Assembly: GCF_000015265.1 (NCBI RefSeq)
Contig: NC_008699.1
Coordinates: forward strand, 2,790,001 to 2,854,000
Source of the DNA: Nocardioides sp. JS614
GTDB lineage: Bacteria; Actinomycetota; Actinomycetes; Propionibacteriales; Nocardioidaceae
DNA length: 64,000 nucleotides
Reading direction: 5' to 3'
This document shows positions 19,280 through 27,217 of this stretch, one piece after another. The first letter of the stretch is position 1; each line of letters opens with the position of its first letter. Below the pieces are notes generated by a model. It saw nothing but the letters and a program-made list of their open reading frames with translations. It did no database searches and had not been told where the DNA came from. Position numbers and translations under genes: made by a program.

Positions 19280-21034
19280 ATGTCGACATCGGATGGCGTT
19301 CCCAGCACTGGCGGTCGCAGCCCCGAAGAGCTCGCGAGCCAGGTCCGGCTCCTGGAGGACGAGGTCTCCGACCTTCGCCGGCGGCTGACCGAGAGCCCCG
19401 GGGGTTCCCGCGGCCTCGAGCTGCGGCTCGCCGACGCGCAGCGCTCGCTGGCCGGCGTGACCTCTCAGAACGAGCGACTCGCGCAGACCCTGCGCGAGGC
19501 CCGCGACCAGATCATGAAGCTGAAGGAGGAGGTCGACCGGCTCGCCCAGCCGCCCGCCGGCTTCGGCACCTTCCTCGCCCGCAACGATGACGACTCGATC
19601 GACGTGTTCACCGGCGGCCGCAAGCTGCGCGTGAACGTCAGCCCGAGCGTGGACCTGGACACCCTCCAGCGCGGCCAGGAGGTCATGCTCAACGAGGCCC
19701 TCAACGTCGTCGCCGCCCTCGAGTTCGAGGAGGTCGGCGAGGTCGTCATGTTCAAGGAGCTGCTCGCCGACGGCGACCGTGCCCTGGTCATCGCCAACGC
19801 CGACGAGGAGCGCGTGGTCCGCCTCGCCGAGCCGCTGCGCGGCGACACCATCCGGGCCGGGGACTCCCTGCTGCTCGACTCCCGCGCGGGGTACGTCTAC
19901 GAGAAGGTGCCGAAGTCCGAGGTCGAGGAGCTGGTCCTCGAGGAGGTCCCGGACATCGCCTACGAGTCCATCGGCGGACTGGCCGGCCAGATCGAGCAGA
20001 TCCGCGACGCGGTGGAGCTGCCCTACCTGCACCCCGAGCTGTTCAAGGAGCACCAGCTCAAGCCGCCGAAGGGCGTCCTGCTCTACGGCCCTCCTGGCTG
20101 CGGGAAGACCCTGATCGCCAAGGCGGTCGCCAACTCGTTGGCCAAGAAGGTCGCGGCGAAGACCGGCCAGGAGGGGAAGTCGTACTTCCTCAACATCAAG
20201 GGTCCCGAGCTGCTCAACAAGTACGTCGGCGAGACCGAGCGTCACATCCGCCTGGTCTTCCAGCGGGCCCGCGAGAAGGCGAGCGGCGGCACGCCCGTCA
20301 TCGTGTTCTTCGACGAGATGGACTCGCTGTTCCGCACTCGTGGCTCCGGGGTCTCCTCCGACGTGGAGAACACCATCGTCCCGCAGCTGCTCAGCGAGAT
20401 CGACGGCGTCGAGGCGCTGGAGAACGTCCTGGTGATCGGTGCCTCCAACCGTGAGGACATGATCGACCCCGCGATCCTGCGCCCCGGCCGCCTGGACGTG
20501 AAGATCAAGATCGAGCGGCCCGACGCGGAGTCGGCCCGGGACATCTTCAGCAAGTACCTCACCACGACCCTGCCGCTGCACGCCGACGACCTCTCCGAGT
20601 TCGGTGGGGACCGGGACGCCTGCGTGGGCGGGATGATCCGCGCCACGGTCGAACGGATGTACACCGAGACCGAGGAGAACCGGTTCCTGGAGGTCACCTA
20701 CGCCAATGGCGACAAGGAAGTCCTCTACTTCAAGGACTTCAACTCCGGCGCCATGATCCAGAACATCGTCGACCGGGCCAAGAAGATGGCGATCAAGGAC
20801 TTCCTCGACCACGACCAGCACGGCCTACGGGTCTCCCACCTGCTCCAGGCGTGCGTGGACGAGTTCAAGGAGAACGAGGACCTCCCGAACACCACCAACC
20901 CCGACGACTGGGCCCGCATCTCCGGCAAGAAGGGCGAGCGGATCGTGTTCATCCGCACCCTGATCACCGGCAAGCAAGGCACCGAACCGGGCCGCTCGAT
21001 CGATACCGTCGCCAACACCGGCCAATACCTCTGA
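19280..21034 (+). CDS. arc: Proteasomal ATPase Arc/Mpa
   Basis: The AAA+ ring that recognises Pup, unfolds pupylated proteins and feeds them to the 20S core. The 584 residues comprise an N-terminal coiled coil (about 16-80), tandem OB domains (~85-230) and one AAA domain with Walker A GPPGCGKT (270-277) and Walker B FFDEMDS (Asp345/Glu346). It ends NTGQYL, the C-terminal GQYL motif with penultimate Tyr that docks into the alpha ring and opens the gate. ATG 19280 is chosen because AGGAGG lies eight bases upstream at 19266-19271. Unlike dop, pup and pafA it has a true Shine-Dalgarno site. Confidence 0.97.
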   Translation: MSTSDGVPSTGGRSPEELASQVRLLEDEVSDLRRRLTESPGGSRGLELRLADAQRSLAGVTSQNERLAQTLREARDQIMKLKEEVDRLAQPPAGFGTFLARNDDDSIDVFTGGRKLRVNVSPSVDLDTLQRGQEVMLNEALNVVAALEFEEVGEVVMFKELLADGDRALVIANADEERVVRLAEPLRGDTIRAGDSLLLDSRAGYVYEKVPKSEVEELVLEEVPDIAYESIGGLAGQIEQIRDAVELPYLHPELFKEHQLKPPKGVLLYGPPGCGKTLIAKAVANSLAKKVAAKTGQEGKSYFLNIKGPELLNKYVGETERHIRLVFQRAREKASGGTPVIVFFDEMDSLFRTRGSGVSSDVENTIVPQLLSEIDGVEALENVLVIGASNREDMIDPAILRPGRLDVKIKIERPDAESARDIFSKYLTTTLPLHADDLSEFGGDRDACVGGMIRATVERMYTETEENRFLEVTYANGDKEVLYFKDFNSGAMIQNIVDRAKKMAIKDFLDHDQHGLRVSHLLQACVDEFKENEDLPNTTNPDDWARISGKKGERIVFIRTLITGKQGTEPGRSIDTVANTGQYL

Positions 21035-21101
21035 GCAGAGGCCTCTGCGCGGGGGTTTCTGAGCGACCGCGCGGAGGGCGCCGGGACGACCGGTGGCCGT
21101 C

Positions 21102-21156
21102 GTTTGGTCACCAACGGCAGATCGGGAGCGTTCCCATCCGTGGTTGGTGACCAAAC
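21102..21156. repeat. 55-bp inverted-repeat element, copy 5
   Basis: Arms 21102-21118 (ending CGGC) and 21140-21156 (starting GTGG) flank a 21-bp spacer. It lies 67 bp after the arc stop. Spacer and right-arm variant closely match copy 2, indicating that whole elements have been copied. Confidence 0.95.
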
Positions 21157-21256
21157 GGCGGGCCGATCGGCATCGCGGCGACCGGGTTCCCAAGCGCGGC
21201 ATGCGGGTATGGTCGAGCCAACGGCGGGTGCCACCCGCTCGAGCTCGGGAGTCGCC

Positions 21257-21442
21257 ATGATGTTCTGGCTCATCGTTCTAGTCGTCGCCGCCGTGCTCTT
21301 CGCACTCGCCTGGTGGAGCAGCGGCCGCACCGAGCGGGTCGCCGCGCGGCCCGACGCCGGGGCCGAGGTCGACCGAGGTCGCGCGCTCAACCAGAACCGG
21401 ATCCACAACGACGGCATCTACGGCGGCCCGGGGATCGGCTGA
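21257..21442 (+). CDS. Small single-pass membrane protein, unknown function
   Basis: A 61-residue protein with one hydrophobic helix at residues 2-20 (FWLIVLVVAAVLFALAWW). A short charged region and a C-terminal stretch ending HNDGIYGGPGIG follow. GGGAG upstream of the ATG supports translation. The family is not recognised. It lies alone between repeat copy 5 and the minus-strand YbaK gene, in the same direction as the proteasome genes. Its position inside the Pup locus does not itself show a role there. Confidence 0.6.
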   Translation: MMFWLIVLVVAAVLFALAWWSSGRTERVAARPDAGAEVDRGRALNQNRIHNDGIYGGPGIG

Positions 21443-21456
21443 CCCTCGGTCCGGCC

Positions 21457-21954
21457 TCACCGGAGCTCGGTGACGTCGGCGACCGTGGCCCCCAGGGCGG
21501 TAACCAGATCCGCCGCGTCGACCGTCAGAGCCACGCCGTGGGCGCCGCCGCCGATGCTGACGGTGCCCGTGATCGAGGCGTCCGCGATCACCGGCAGCGC
21601 CGCCCGCGCGCCCAGGGGGGTGATGGTCCCGCGCTCGTACCCGGTCACGTCGTGCGCCGCGTCCGCGCTGGGCATCGAGAGTCGGCTGACGCCGAGCAGC
21701 GCGCGCAGCTTCGGCCAGGCGATCTCGCGGTCCCCCGGGACCAGCACGAACCGGTGGTCGTCCGCGCTGACCCGCACGACCATCGTCTTGACGATCTGGT
21801 GCGGCTCGAGCCCCCGCGCCTCGGCCGCCTCCTCGAGCGAGCGGACCGGGCCATGCCGGGTCACCGTGTGGGCCAGCCCGAGGGCCTCGGCTGCGGTGGC
21901 CGCCCGCGCCGCGCCGTCGCCGTCCGTCACGCCGTCCCTCACGCCGTCCGTCAC
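21457..21954 (-). CDS. YbaK/EbsC family aminoacyl-tRNA deacylase
   Basis: A ~165-residue protein of the YbaK/ProX editing family that hydrolyses mischarged aminoacyl-tRNA such as Cys-tRNA(Pro). Visible features are QIVKTMVVRVSADDHRFVLVPGDREI with the catalytic Lys in VKTMV, and a glycine-rich GTVSIGGGAHGVALTV near the end. Three in-frame GTG codons 12 bp apart (21954, 21942, 21930) lie in a tandem repeat, so the start is uncertain. The first overlaps the stop of the upstream methyltransferase by four bases and is preferred. Confidence 0.85.
   Translation of the reverse strand: MTDGVRDGVTDGDGAARAATAAEALGLAHTVTRHGPVRSLEEAAEARGLEPHQIVKTMVVRVSADDHRFVLVPGDREIAWPKLRALLGVSRLSMPSADAAHDVTGYERGTITPLGARAALPVIADASITGTVSIGGGAHGVALTVDAADLVTALGATVADVTELR
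21919..21954 (-). repeat. 12-bp tandem repeat covering the YbaK start
   Basis: Three units of GTGACGGACGGC, the middle one with one change, encode V-T/R-D-G repeats and give three alternative GTG starts. Slippage here would change the N-terminus without shifting frame. Confidence 0.75.
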
Positions 21955-22577
21955 GACGGCCGCCGCGCGAAGCCGACGAAGCCGTGGGTCCAGGGCCGGC
22001 TGACCCCGGGGCCCGGCAGGTACGACGCGGTCACCTCGACGACATCGAGGCCGGCGCCGGCGACCAGGGCGGGGATGTCGCGGCTGAGGTGGCAGCCGCC
22101 CGCCAGCCGGCGCTGCAGGGGCTCGAGCCGGTACTGCCAGCGCTCCACGCCGCGGTCGGGGGCGAGCCCGTGCTCGAGGAACCAGAACGTGCCCCCGGGC
22201 CGCAGCACCCGGCGCACCTCCCGCAGCGCCCGCTCCACGTCGGGGATCGTGCACAGCGTGAAGGTCGACAACACGGCGTCGTACTGCCGATCGGCGGCTG
22301 CCAGCCGCTGGGCGTCCTCACCGGTCCGCTCCACCGGGACCTGCGACCCGGCGCGCCGCCGGGCCGACATCTCCCACGCGACCTCTGAGGGCTCCACCGC
22401 GTCGACCTGGGTCACGACCGCTGGGTAGAGCGGGACGTTGAGGCCGCTGCCGAACCCGATCTCGAGCACCCGGCCGCCCAGTCCGGCGCACGCGGCCGAC
22501 CGCCAGCGCCCCACCTCGGGAGTGGACAGGGTCCGGTCGGCGAGCCGGGGTACGACGTGATCGGTCCAGAAGCCCAT
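21951..22577 (-). CDS. Class I SAM-dependent methyltransferase
   Basis: A 208-residue methyltransferase of the UbiE/Methyltransf_11 type. Motif I is VLEIGFGSGLNVPLYP near residues 36-51, followed by an acidic post-I strand (VDAVEPSEVAWEMS) and LSTFTLCTIPDVERALREVRRVLRPGGTFWFLEHG. The substrate is unknown; close relatives act on lipids, quinones or small molecules. ATG 22577 has TACCCT six bases upstream. It is divergent from dop and overlaps the YbaK start at its 3' end. Confidence 0.87.
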   Translation of the reverse strand: MGFWTDHVVPRLADRTLSTPEVGRWRSAACAGLGGRVLEIGFGSGLNVPLYPAVVTQVDAVEPSEVAWEMSARRRAGSQVPVERTGEDAQRLAAADRQYDAVLSTFTLCTIPDVERALREVRRVLRPGGTFWFLEHGLAPDRGVERWQYRLEPLQRRLAGGCHLSRDIPALVAGAGLDVVEVTASYLPGPGVSRPWTHGFVGFARRPS

Positions 22578-22583
22578 ACCCCG

Positions 22584-22589
22584 AGGGTA
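22584..22589 (-). promoter_or_regulatory. -10 box of the methyltransferase gene
   Basis: TACCCT on the minus strand, six bases before the ATG. Confidence 0.45.
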
Positions 22590-22607
22590 GGACGGGTTCC
22601 ACTCGCG

Positions 22608-22613
22608 TAGGCT
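22608..22613 (+). promoter_or_regulatory. -10 box of dop
   Basis: TAGGCT, six bases before the dop ATG; same box and spacing as pafA. Confidence 0.5.
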
Positions 22614-22619
22614 CGATGC

Positions 22620-24128
22620 ATGAGCGTGCGCCGGGTCATGGGGGCCGAGGTGGAGTACGGCATCGCCGTACAGGGACAGCCCCTCGCCAACCCGATGGTG
22701 GCCTCCTCGCAGGTCGTCAACGCCTACGCGTCGGCCACCCTCAAGGCGCGCCGGGCCCGGTGGGACTTCGAGGAGGAGTCGCCGCTGCGCGACGCCCGGG
22801 GCTTCGACATGTCCCGCCAGGTCGCCGACCCGAGCCAGCTCACCGACGAGGACATGGGCCTGGCGAACGTGATCCTCACCAACGGCGCGCGCCTCTACGT
22901 CGACCACGCCCACCCCGAGTACTCCACGCCCGAGGTGACCACCCCGCTCGACGTGGTCCGCTGGGACAAGGCGGGGGAGCAGGTCATGCTCGATGCCGCG
23001 CGCCGCGCGGGCCAGCTCCCTGGTGGGCCCCAGATCGTGCTCTACAAGAACAACACCGACAACAAGGGTGCGTCGTACGGCGCGCACGAGAACTACCTGA
23101 TGCGGCGCTCGACGCCGTTCGGCGACATCGTGCGTCACCTCACGCCCTTCTTCGTGAGCCGGCAGGTGATCTGTGGCGCCGGCCGGGTCGGGATCGGCCA
23201 GGACGGGCGCGAGCACGGGTTCCAGATCAGCCAGCGCGCCGACTTCTTCGAGGTCGAGGTGGGGCTGGAGACGACGCTCAAGCGGCCGATCATCAACACC
23301 CGCGACGAGCCGCACGCCGACCCCGAGAAGTACCGCCGGCTGCACGTCATCCTCGGGGACGCCAACCTTGCCGAGGTCTCGACGTACCTCAAGGTCGGCA
23401 CCACCGCGCTCGTGCTCGCCATGATCGAGGACCGGTTCATCGGCACCGACCTGACCGTCGAGGGTGCGGTCAGCGGGCTGCGCGCGATCTCGCACGACCC
23501 GACGCTGCGGACCACGGTCACCCTCACCGACGGCCGCCGGCTCACCGGGATCCAGCTCCAGCTCGAGTACCTCGACCTGGCCCGCAAGTTCGTCGAGGAC
23601 CGGTACGGCGCGGACGCGGACGCCCAGACCCGCGACGTACTGGCCCGGTGGGAGTCGGTCCTGGAGCGGCTCGAGCGCGACCCGATGTCGTGCGCCCGGG
23701 AGCTCGACTGGGTGGCCAAGCTCAAGCTCCTCGAGCAGTACCGCCAGCGCGACGGCCTCGCGTGGGACGACGCCAAGCTGCAGCTGATCGACCTTCAGTA
23801 CGCCGACATCCGGCCCGAGAAGGGGCTCTACCACCGGCTGGTGGCCGGCGGCCGGATCGACCGGCTGCTCGAGGACGCCGCCGTCGACGCCGCCATGCAC
23901 GACCCGCCCGAGGACACCCGGGCGTACTTCCGGGGCCGGTGCCTGGAGAAGTACTCCGAGCACGTCGCGGCCGCCTCCTGGGACTCGGTGATCTTCGACC
24001 TGCCCGGCCGGGAGTCGCTGCAGCGGGTCCCGACCATCGATCCGCTGCGCGGCAGCAAGGCCCACGTGGGCGACCTGCTCGACCGCAGTGAGACGGCCGA
24101 GGAGTTGTTCACCGCTCTCACCCGCTGA
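22620..24128 (+). CDS. dop: Pup deamidase/depupylase
   Basis: A carboxylate-amine ligase-fold enzyme that removes Pup from proteins and, where Pup ends in Gln, deamidates it. The 502 residues begin [18 protein letters not shown], with the metal/ATP-binding Glu in EVEYG. A longer N-terminal region than PafA (about 30-80, including the [18 protein letters not shown] segment) corresponds to the Dop-specific loop. Other shared motifs are [14 protein letters not shown] and [17 protein letters not shown]. As Pup in this window already ends in Glu, the depupylase role is probably the relevant one. Confidence 0.96.
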
Positions 24129-24133
24129 GTGGT

Positions 24134-24139
24134 TAGGTT
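24134..24139 (+). promoter_or_regulatory. -10 box of pup
   Basis: TAGGTT, six bases before the pup ATG and just after the dop stop; pup may be transcribed separately as a leaderless message. Confidence 0.5.
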
Positions 24140-24145
24140 GTGGGT

Positions 24146-24343
24146 ATGGCACAGGAGCAGAAGCAACCGCGGAAGTCGTCGGAGGCCGACGAGGCCGTCG
24201 AGGCCGTCGCCGAGACGGACGTCAGCGAGCGCAAGGAGGCGCTCGACAGCGACGTGGACGACATCCTCGACGAGATCGACGACGTGCTCGAGACCAACGC
24301 CGAGGACTTCGTGAAGTCCTTCATCCAGAAGGGCGGGGAGTAA
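24146..24343 (+). CDS. pup: Prokaryotic ubiquitin-like protein Pup, GGE form
   Basis: A 65-residue, acidic, intrinsically disordered modifier joined by PafA to target lysines. The Arc-binding helical part is about residues 22-55, and the C-terminus is [11 protein letters not shown]. The last residue is Glu (gag before taa), not the Gln found in mycobacteria, so the protein is ready for ligation without deamidation. ATG 24146 gives the standard MAQEQKQP start. It is followed after five bases by prcB. Confidence 0.97.
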
Positions 24344-24348
24344 CCCGG

Positions 24349-25200
24349 ATGAGCGACCCCCGCCTGCCGGCTGCGTTCCTGCAGCCGGGCTCCTCGTCGT
24401 TCAGCGACTTCCTCGCCGTCCAGGCCCCCGACCTGCTGCCCGGTCGCCGCGCGGTGCCGCAGGGCCACGCCGGCGACCTCGCGCCGCACGGCACCACGAT
24501 CGTGGCCGCCACCTTCCCCGGCGGGGTCGTGATGGCCGGGGACCGGCGCGCCACGATGGGCAACATCATCGCCCAGCGTGACATCGAGAAGGTCTTCCCG
24601 GCCGACGAGTTCTCCGCGGTCGGTATCGCCGGCTCCGCGGGTCTCGCCGTGGAGATGGTGCGCCTGTTCCAGACCGAGCTCGAGCACTACGAGAAGATCG
24701 AGGGCAGCACCCTCTCGATGGACGGCAAGGCCAACCGGCTCGCGGCCCTGATCCGCTCCAACCTCGGGATGGCGATGCAGGGCCTGGCCGTCGTACCCCT
24801 CTTCGCCGGTTTCGACCTGGCCAGCAACCAGGGCCGGATCTTCAGCTACGACGTCACCGGTGGGCGCTACGAGGAGACCGCGTTCCACTCCGTCGGGTCC
24901 GGCTCGCTGTTCGCGCGCGGCTCGCTCAAGAAGCTCTACCGTGACGACCTCACCGCCGAGCAGACCGTCCAGGCCGTGGTGGAGGCGCTGTACGACGCGG
25001 CCGACGACGACTCCGCCACGGGTGGGCCCGACGTCACCCGCCGGATCTTCCCGGTGGTCCAGGTGATGACCGCCGACGGCGGTCGCCGGATGCCGGACGC
25101 CGACGTGGCCACGATCGCCGACCGGGTGATCGCCGGCCGGATGACCAGCCCCGACGGGCCCACCGCACCGCTGACGGCCCGGCCCCTGGAAGGTGCGTGA
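24349..25200 (+). CDS. prcB: 20S proteasome beta subunit
   Basis: The catalytic N-terminal-nucleophile threonine protease of the core particle. The 283 residues carry a 48-residue propeptide. Cleavage between Gly48 and Thr49 ([10 protein letters not shown]) would expose Thr49 as the nucleophile. The conserved Asp and Lys follow in [12 protein letters not shown] and IEKVFP. The ATG lies five bases after the pup stop and the stop is four bases before the prcA ATG, so the three are translated together. Confidence 0.97.
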
Positions 25201-25204
25201 CGCC

Positions 25205-25972
25205 ATGAGCATGCCGTTCTACGTCTCGCCCGAGCAGTTGATGAAGGACCGCGCCGACTTCGCCCGCAAGGGCATCGCCCGGGGCCGGTCGGTCGCGGCG
25301 GTGCAGTACGCCGACGGGATCCTGTTCGTCTCCGAGAACCCCTCCCAGGCGTTGCACAAGGTCTCGGAGATCTATGACCGGATCGCGTTCGCGGCGGTGG
25401 GGCGCTACAACGAGTTCGAGAACCTCCGGATCGCCGGGGTCCGGCTCGCCGACATGCGCGGCTACGCCTACGACCGGCGCGACGTGACGGGCCGCGGGCT
25501 CGCCAACGCCTACGCGCAGACCCTCGGCACGATCTTCTCCAGCGGCGGCGAGAAGCCCTACGAGGTGGAGCTGTTCGTCGCCGAGATCGGCGACGAAGCC
25601 GCCGGCGACCAGCTCTACCGGCTGACCTACGACGGCCAGGTCGCAGACGAGCACGGCTTCGCCGTCATGGGCGGCGCCGCGGACACGGTGGCGTCGTACC
25701 TCAAGGAGCGGTACGCGGAGGGCGCGTCCCTCACGGACGCCGTGCGGCTCGCGGTCGCCTCGCTCGGCCACACCGACACCGAGGATCGCGTCATCCCCGC
25801 CGACGACCTCGAGGTCGCTGTCCTCGACCGCACCCGATCCCAACCGCGCAAGTTCGCGCGCCTACGGCCGGCCCGCCTCGAGGAGCTCCTCGGTGAGCGC
25901 GGTCCGGCCCAGCACGCGCCCGAGGAGCCCGCCGATCCGGAGCCCGAGCCCCCGATCGCCCCGCCCGGCTGA
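25205..25972 (+). CDS. prcA: 20S proteasome alpha subunit
   Basis: Forms the outer gating rings of the core. The 255 residues begin MSMPFYVSPEQLMKDRADFARKGIARG, the gate-forming N-terminal segment followed by helix H0. The core keeps the NTN fold but lacks a catalytic Thr, as expected. The acidic, Pro-rich C-terminal tail (about 228-255) is variable in the family. ATG 25205 is chosen over a GTG four codons upstream that overlaps prcB. Repeat copy 6 lies 19 bp after the stop, and the usual neighbour pafA is displaced by a nuclease gene. Confidence 0.97.
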   Translation: MSMPFYVSPEQLMKDRADFARKGIARGRSVAAVQYADGILFVSENPSQALHKVSEIYDRIAFAAVGRYNEFENLRIAGVRLADMRGYAYDRRDVTGRGLANAYAQTLGTIFSSGGEKPYEVELFVAEIGDEAAGDQLYRLTYDGQVADEHGFAVMGGAADTVASYLKERYAEGASLTDAVRLAVASLGHTDTEDRVIPADDLEVAVLDRTRSQPRKFARLRPARLEELLGERGPAQHAPEEPADPEPEPPIAPPG

Positions 25973-25991
25973 TGGGTCTTCGACCTCCGCC

Positions 25992-26046
25992 GTTTGGTCA
26001 CCAACAACATCTTTGGAGCGCGTCCGTCCGTCGTTGGTGACCAAAC
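25992..26046. repeat. 55-bp inverted-repeat element, copy 6
   Basis: Arms 25992-26008 (ending CAAC) and 26030-26046; one mismatch. It separates prcA from the nuclease gene. With the decayed arm at 27127-27146 it brackets the extra gene in the proteasome block. Confidence 0.95.
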
Positions 26047-26130
26047 CGCGGGTGATCGTGACCCGCGGCGTCATCCACAGCCTGGTGGGGACCCGGTTTG
26101 TGGCGGTCTCGGGGTGCGCAACCTGCGACC

Positions 26131-27111
26131 ATGGGGACGAAGCAGAAGAAGGATGACGACGACAAGCCGATCCGGGGTCAGGTCCGGCTGGTGGGCCACC
26201 GGCGCGTCAGCCACGGACTGTACGTGCGGGTGGCAGAGGGGTTGGGAGACGACGAGGAGTTCGTCCGGGACCTCGAGGCGTATCTGCTGGTGCTCCCGAG
26301 GTCCGCGGCCTTCACCCACCTGACTGGGGCACGACTCCGCCACTGGCGGCTGCCGAAGCTGCCCGACCAGGTCCCGGTGTTCGTGGCGGTGGACCTCAAG
26401 GACCCACGTCCTCGTCGGCACGGCTTGATCTGCTCGAGGCTGACGACCACTCGGGAGCGGACCAAGCGCCACGGCCTGCCGGTCGAGGAGACGGAGGAGA
26501 TCCTCCTGAGGTTGGCTCGTGACCTGGGTCTTCTCGACCTGGTCATCGTGATCGACTCCGCGATCCAGCTCGGCGACGTCGATCCCGACCGGATGGAGCG
26601 CCTGCTCCGCAGCCGCCGGCCGGGCGTGCGGATGCTGCGCGCGGCATACCGGCTGGCGTGCGGACTGAGCGAGTCCGAGGGGGAGAGTGTCCTGCGGGTG
26701 TTCCACGTGGCGATCGACGTACCCGTGCAGCCCCAGGTAGAGCTGTTCGATGACCGGGGGAACCTGATCGGACGCGTCGACCTGCTGGTCACGGGGACGA
26801 CGCGGGCCCATGAGTACGACGGAGAGCACCATCGCGACAAGGACCAGCACCGGGTCGACATGCGCCGCGAGCGTGGCTGGGCAGGATCGCCGTACACCCG
26901 CAGCGGCTTCGCGCTCGACGACCTGCTGAATCATCCCGCGGTGGTGATGCACGAGATCGATCGCGTCCTGGACCGTCCGCACCGGGTACGCCGGCTGCGT
27001 CGATGGCGCACCGTCGTGCAGAACTCCCTCTACTCCGAGGCCGGTCGCGAACGCGTCATGAATCGTTGGCGGCGCCAGAACGCCATCATGGACTGGGCCC
27101 GAAGCGCCTGA
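26131..27111 (+). CDS. Putative PD-(D/E)XK-type endonuclease-domain protein
   Basis: A 326-residue protein with a Lys/Asp-rich N-terminus, a middle helical region, and a C-terminal domain resembling DUF559/VSR-like nucleases. The core QVELFDDRGNLIGRVDLL...HEYDGEHHR supplies Asp217, Glu228, Asp230 and His233. Many actinobacterial genomes carry several such proteins of unknown role, some next to AbiEi-like domains. The ATG has a weak CAACCT box six bases upstream. It sits between prcA and pafA, which are normally close, and is flanked by a repeat element and a decayed repeat arm. This looks like an insertion into a conserved locus. Confidence 0.65.
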   Translation: MGTKQKKDDDDKPIRGQVRLVGHRRVSHGLYVRVAEGLGDDEEFVRDLEAYLLVLPRSAAFTHLTGARLRHWRLPKLPDQVPVFVAVDLKDPRPRRHGLICSRLTTTRERTKRHGLPVEETEEILLRLARDLGLLDLVIVIDSAIQLGDVDPDRMERLLRSRRPGVRMLRAAYRLACGLSESEGESVLRVFHVAIDVPVQPQVELFDDRGNLIGRVDLLVTGTTRAHEYDGEHHRDKDQHRVDMRRERGWAGSPYTRSGFALDDLLNHPAVVMHEIDRVLDRPHRVRRLRRWRTVVQNSLYSEAGRERVMNRWRRQNAIMDWARSA

Positions 27112-27126
27112 CCGCGGCCGGTCCCC

Positions 27127-27146
27127 GTCGCTGGTGACCGAGCGAC
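27127..27146. repeat. Decayed single arm of the 55-bp element
   Basis: GTCGCTGGTGACCGAGCGAC differs from the extended right arm (GTCGTTGGTGACCAAACGAC) at 3 of 20 positions. No partner arm is found at the expected distance. It lies 15 bp after the nuclease gene stop. Confidence 0.6.
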
Positions 27147-27205
27147 GATCACCTCCGGGCGCCGCCACGCGTCGGATGTGCCTCCCGCGCCGACCAGGCT
27201 GCGCC

Positions 27206-27211
27206 TAGGCT
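27206..27211 (+). promoter_or_regulatory. -10 box of pafA
   Basis: TAGGCT, six bases before the pafA GTG; identical to the dop box. Confidence 0.5.
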
Positions 27212-27217
27212 GGCCTC

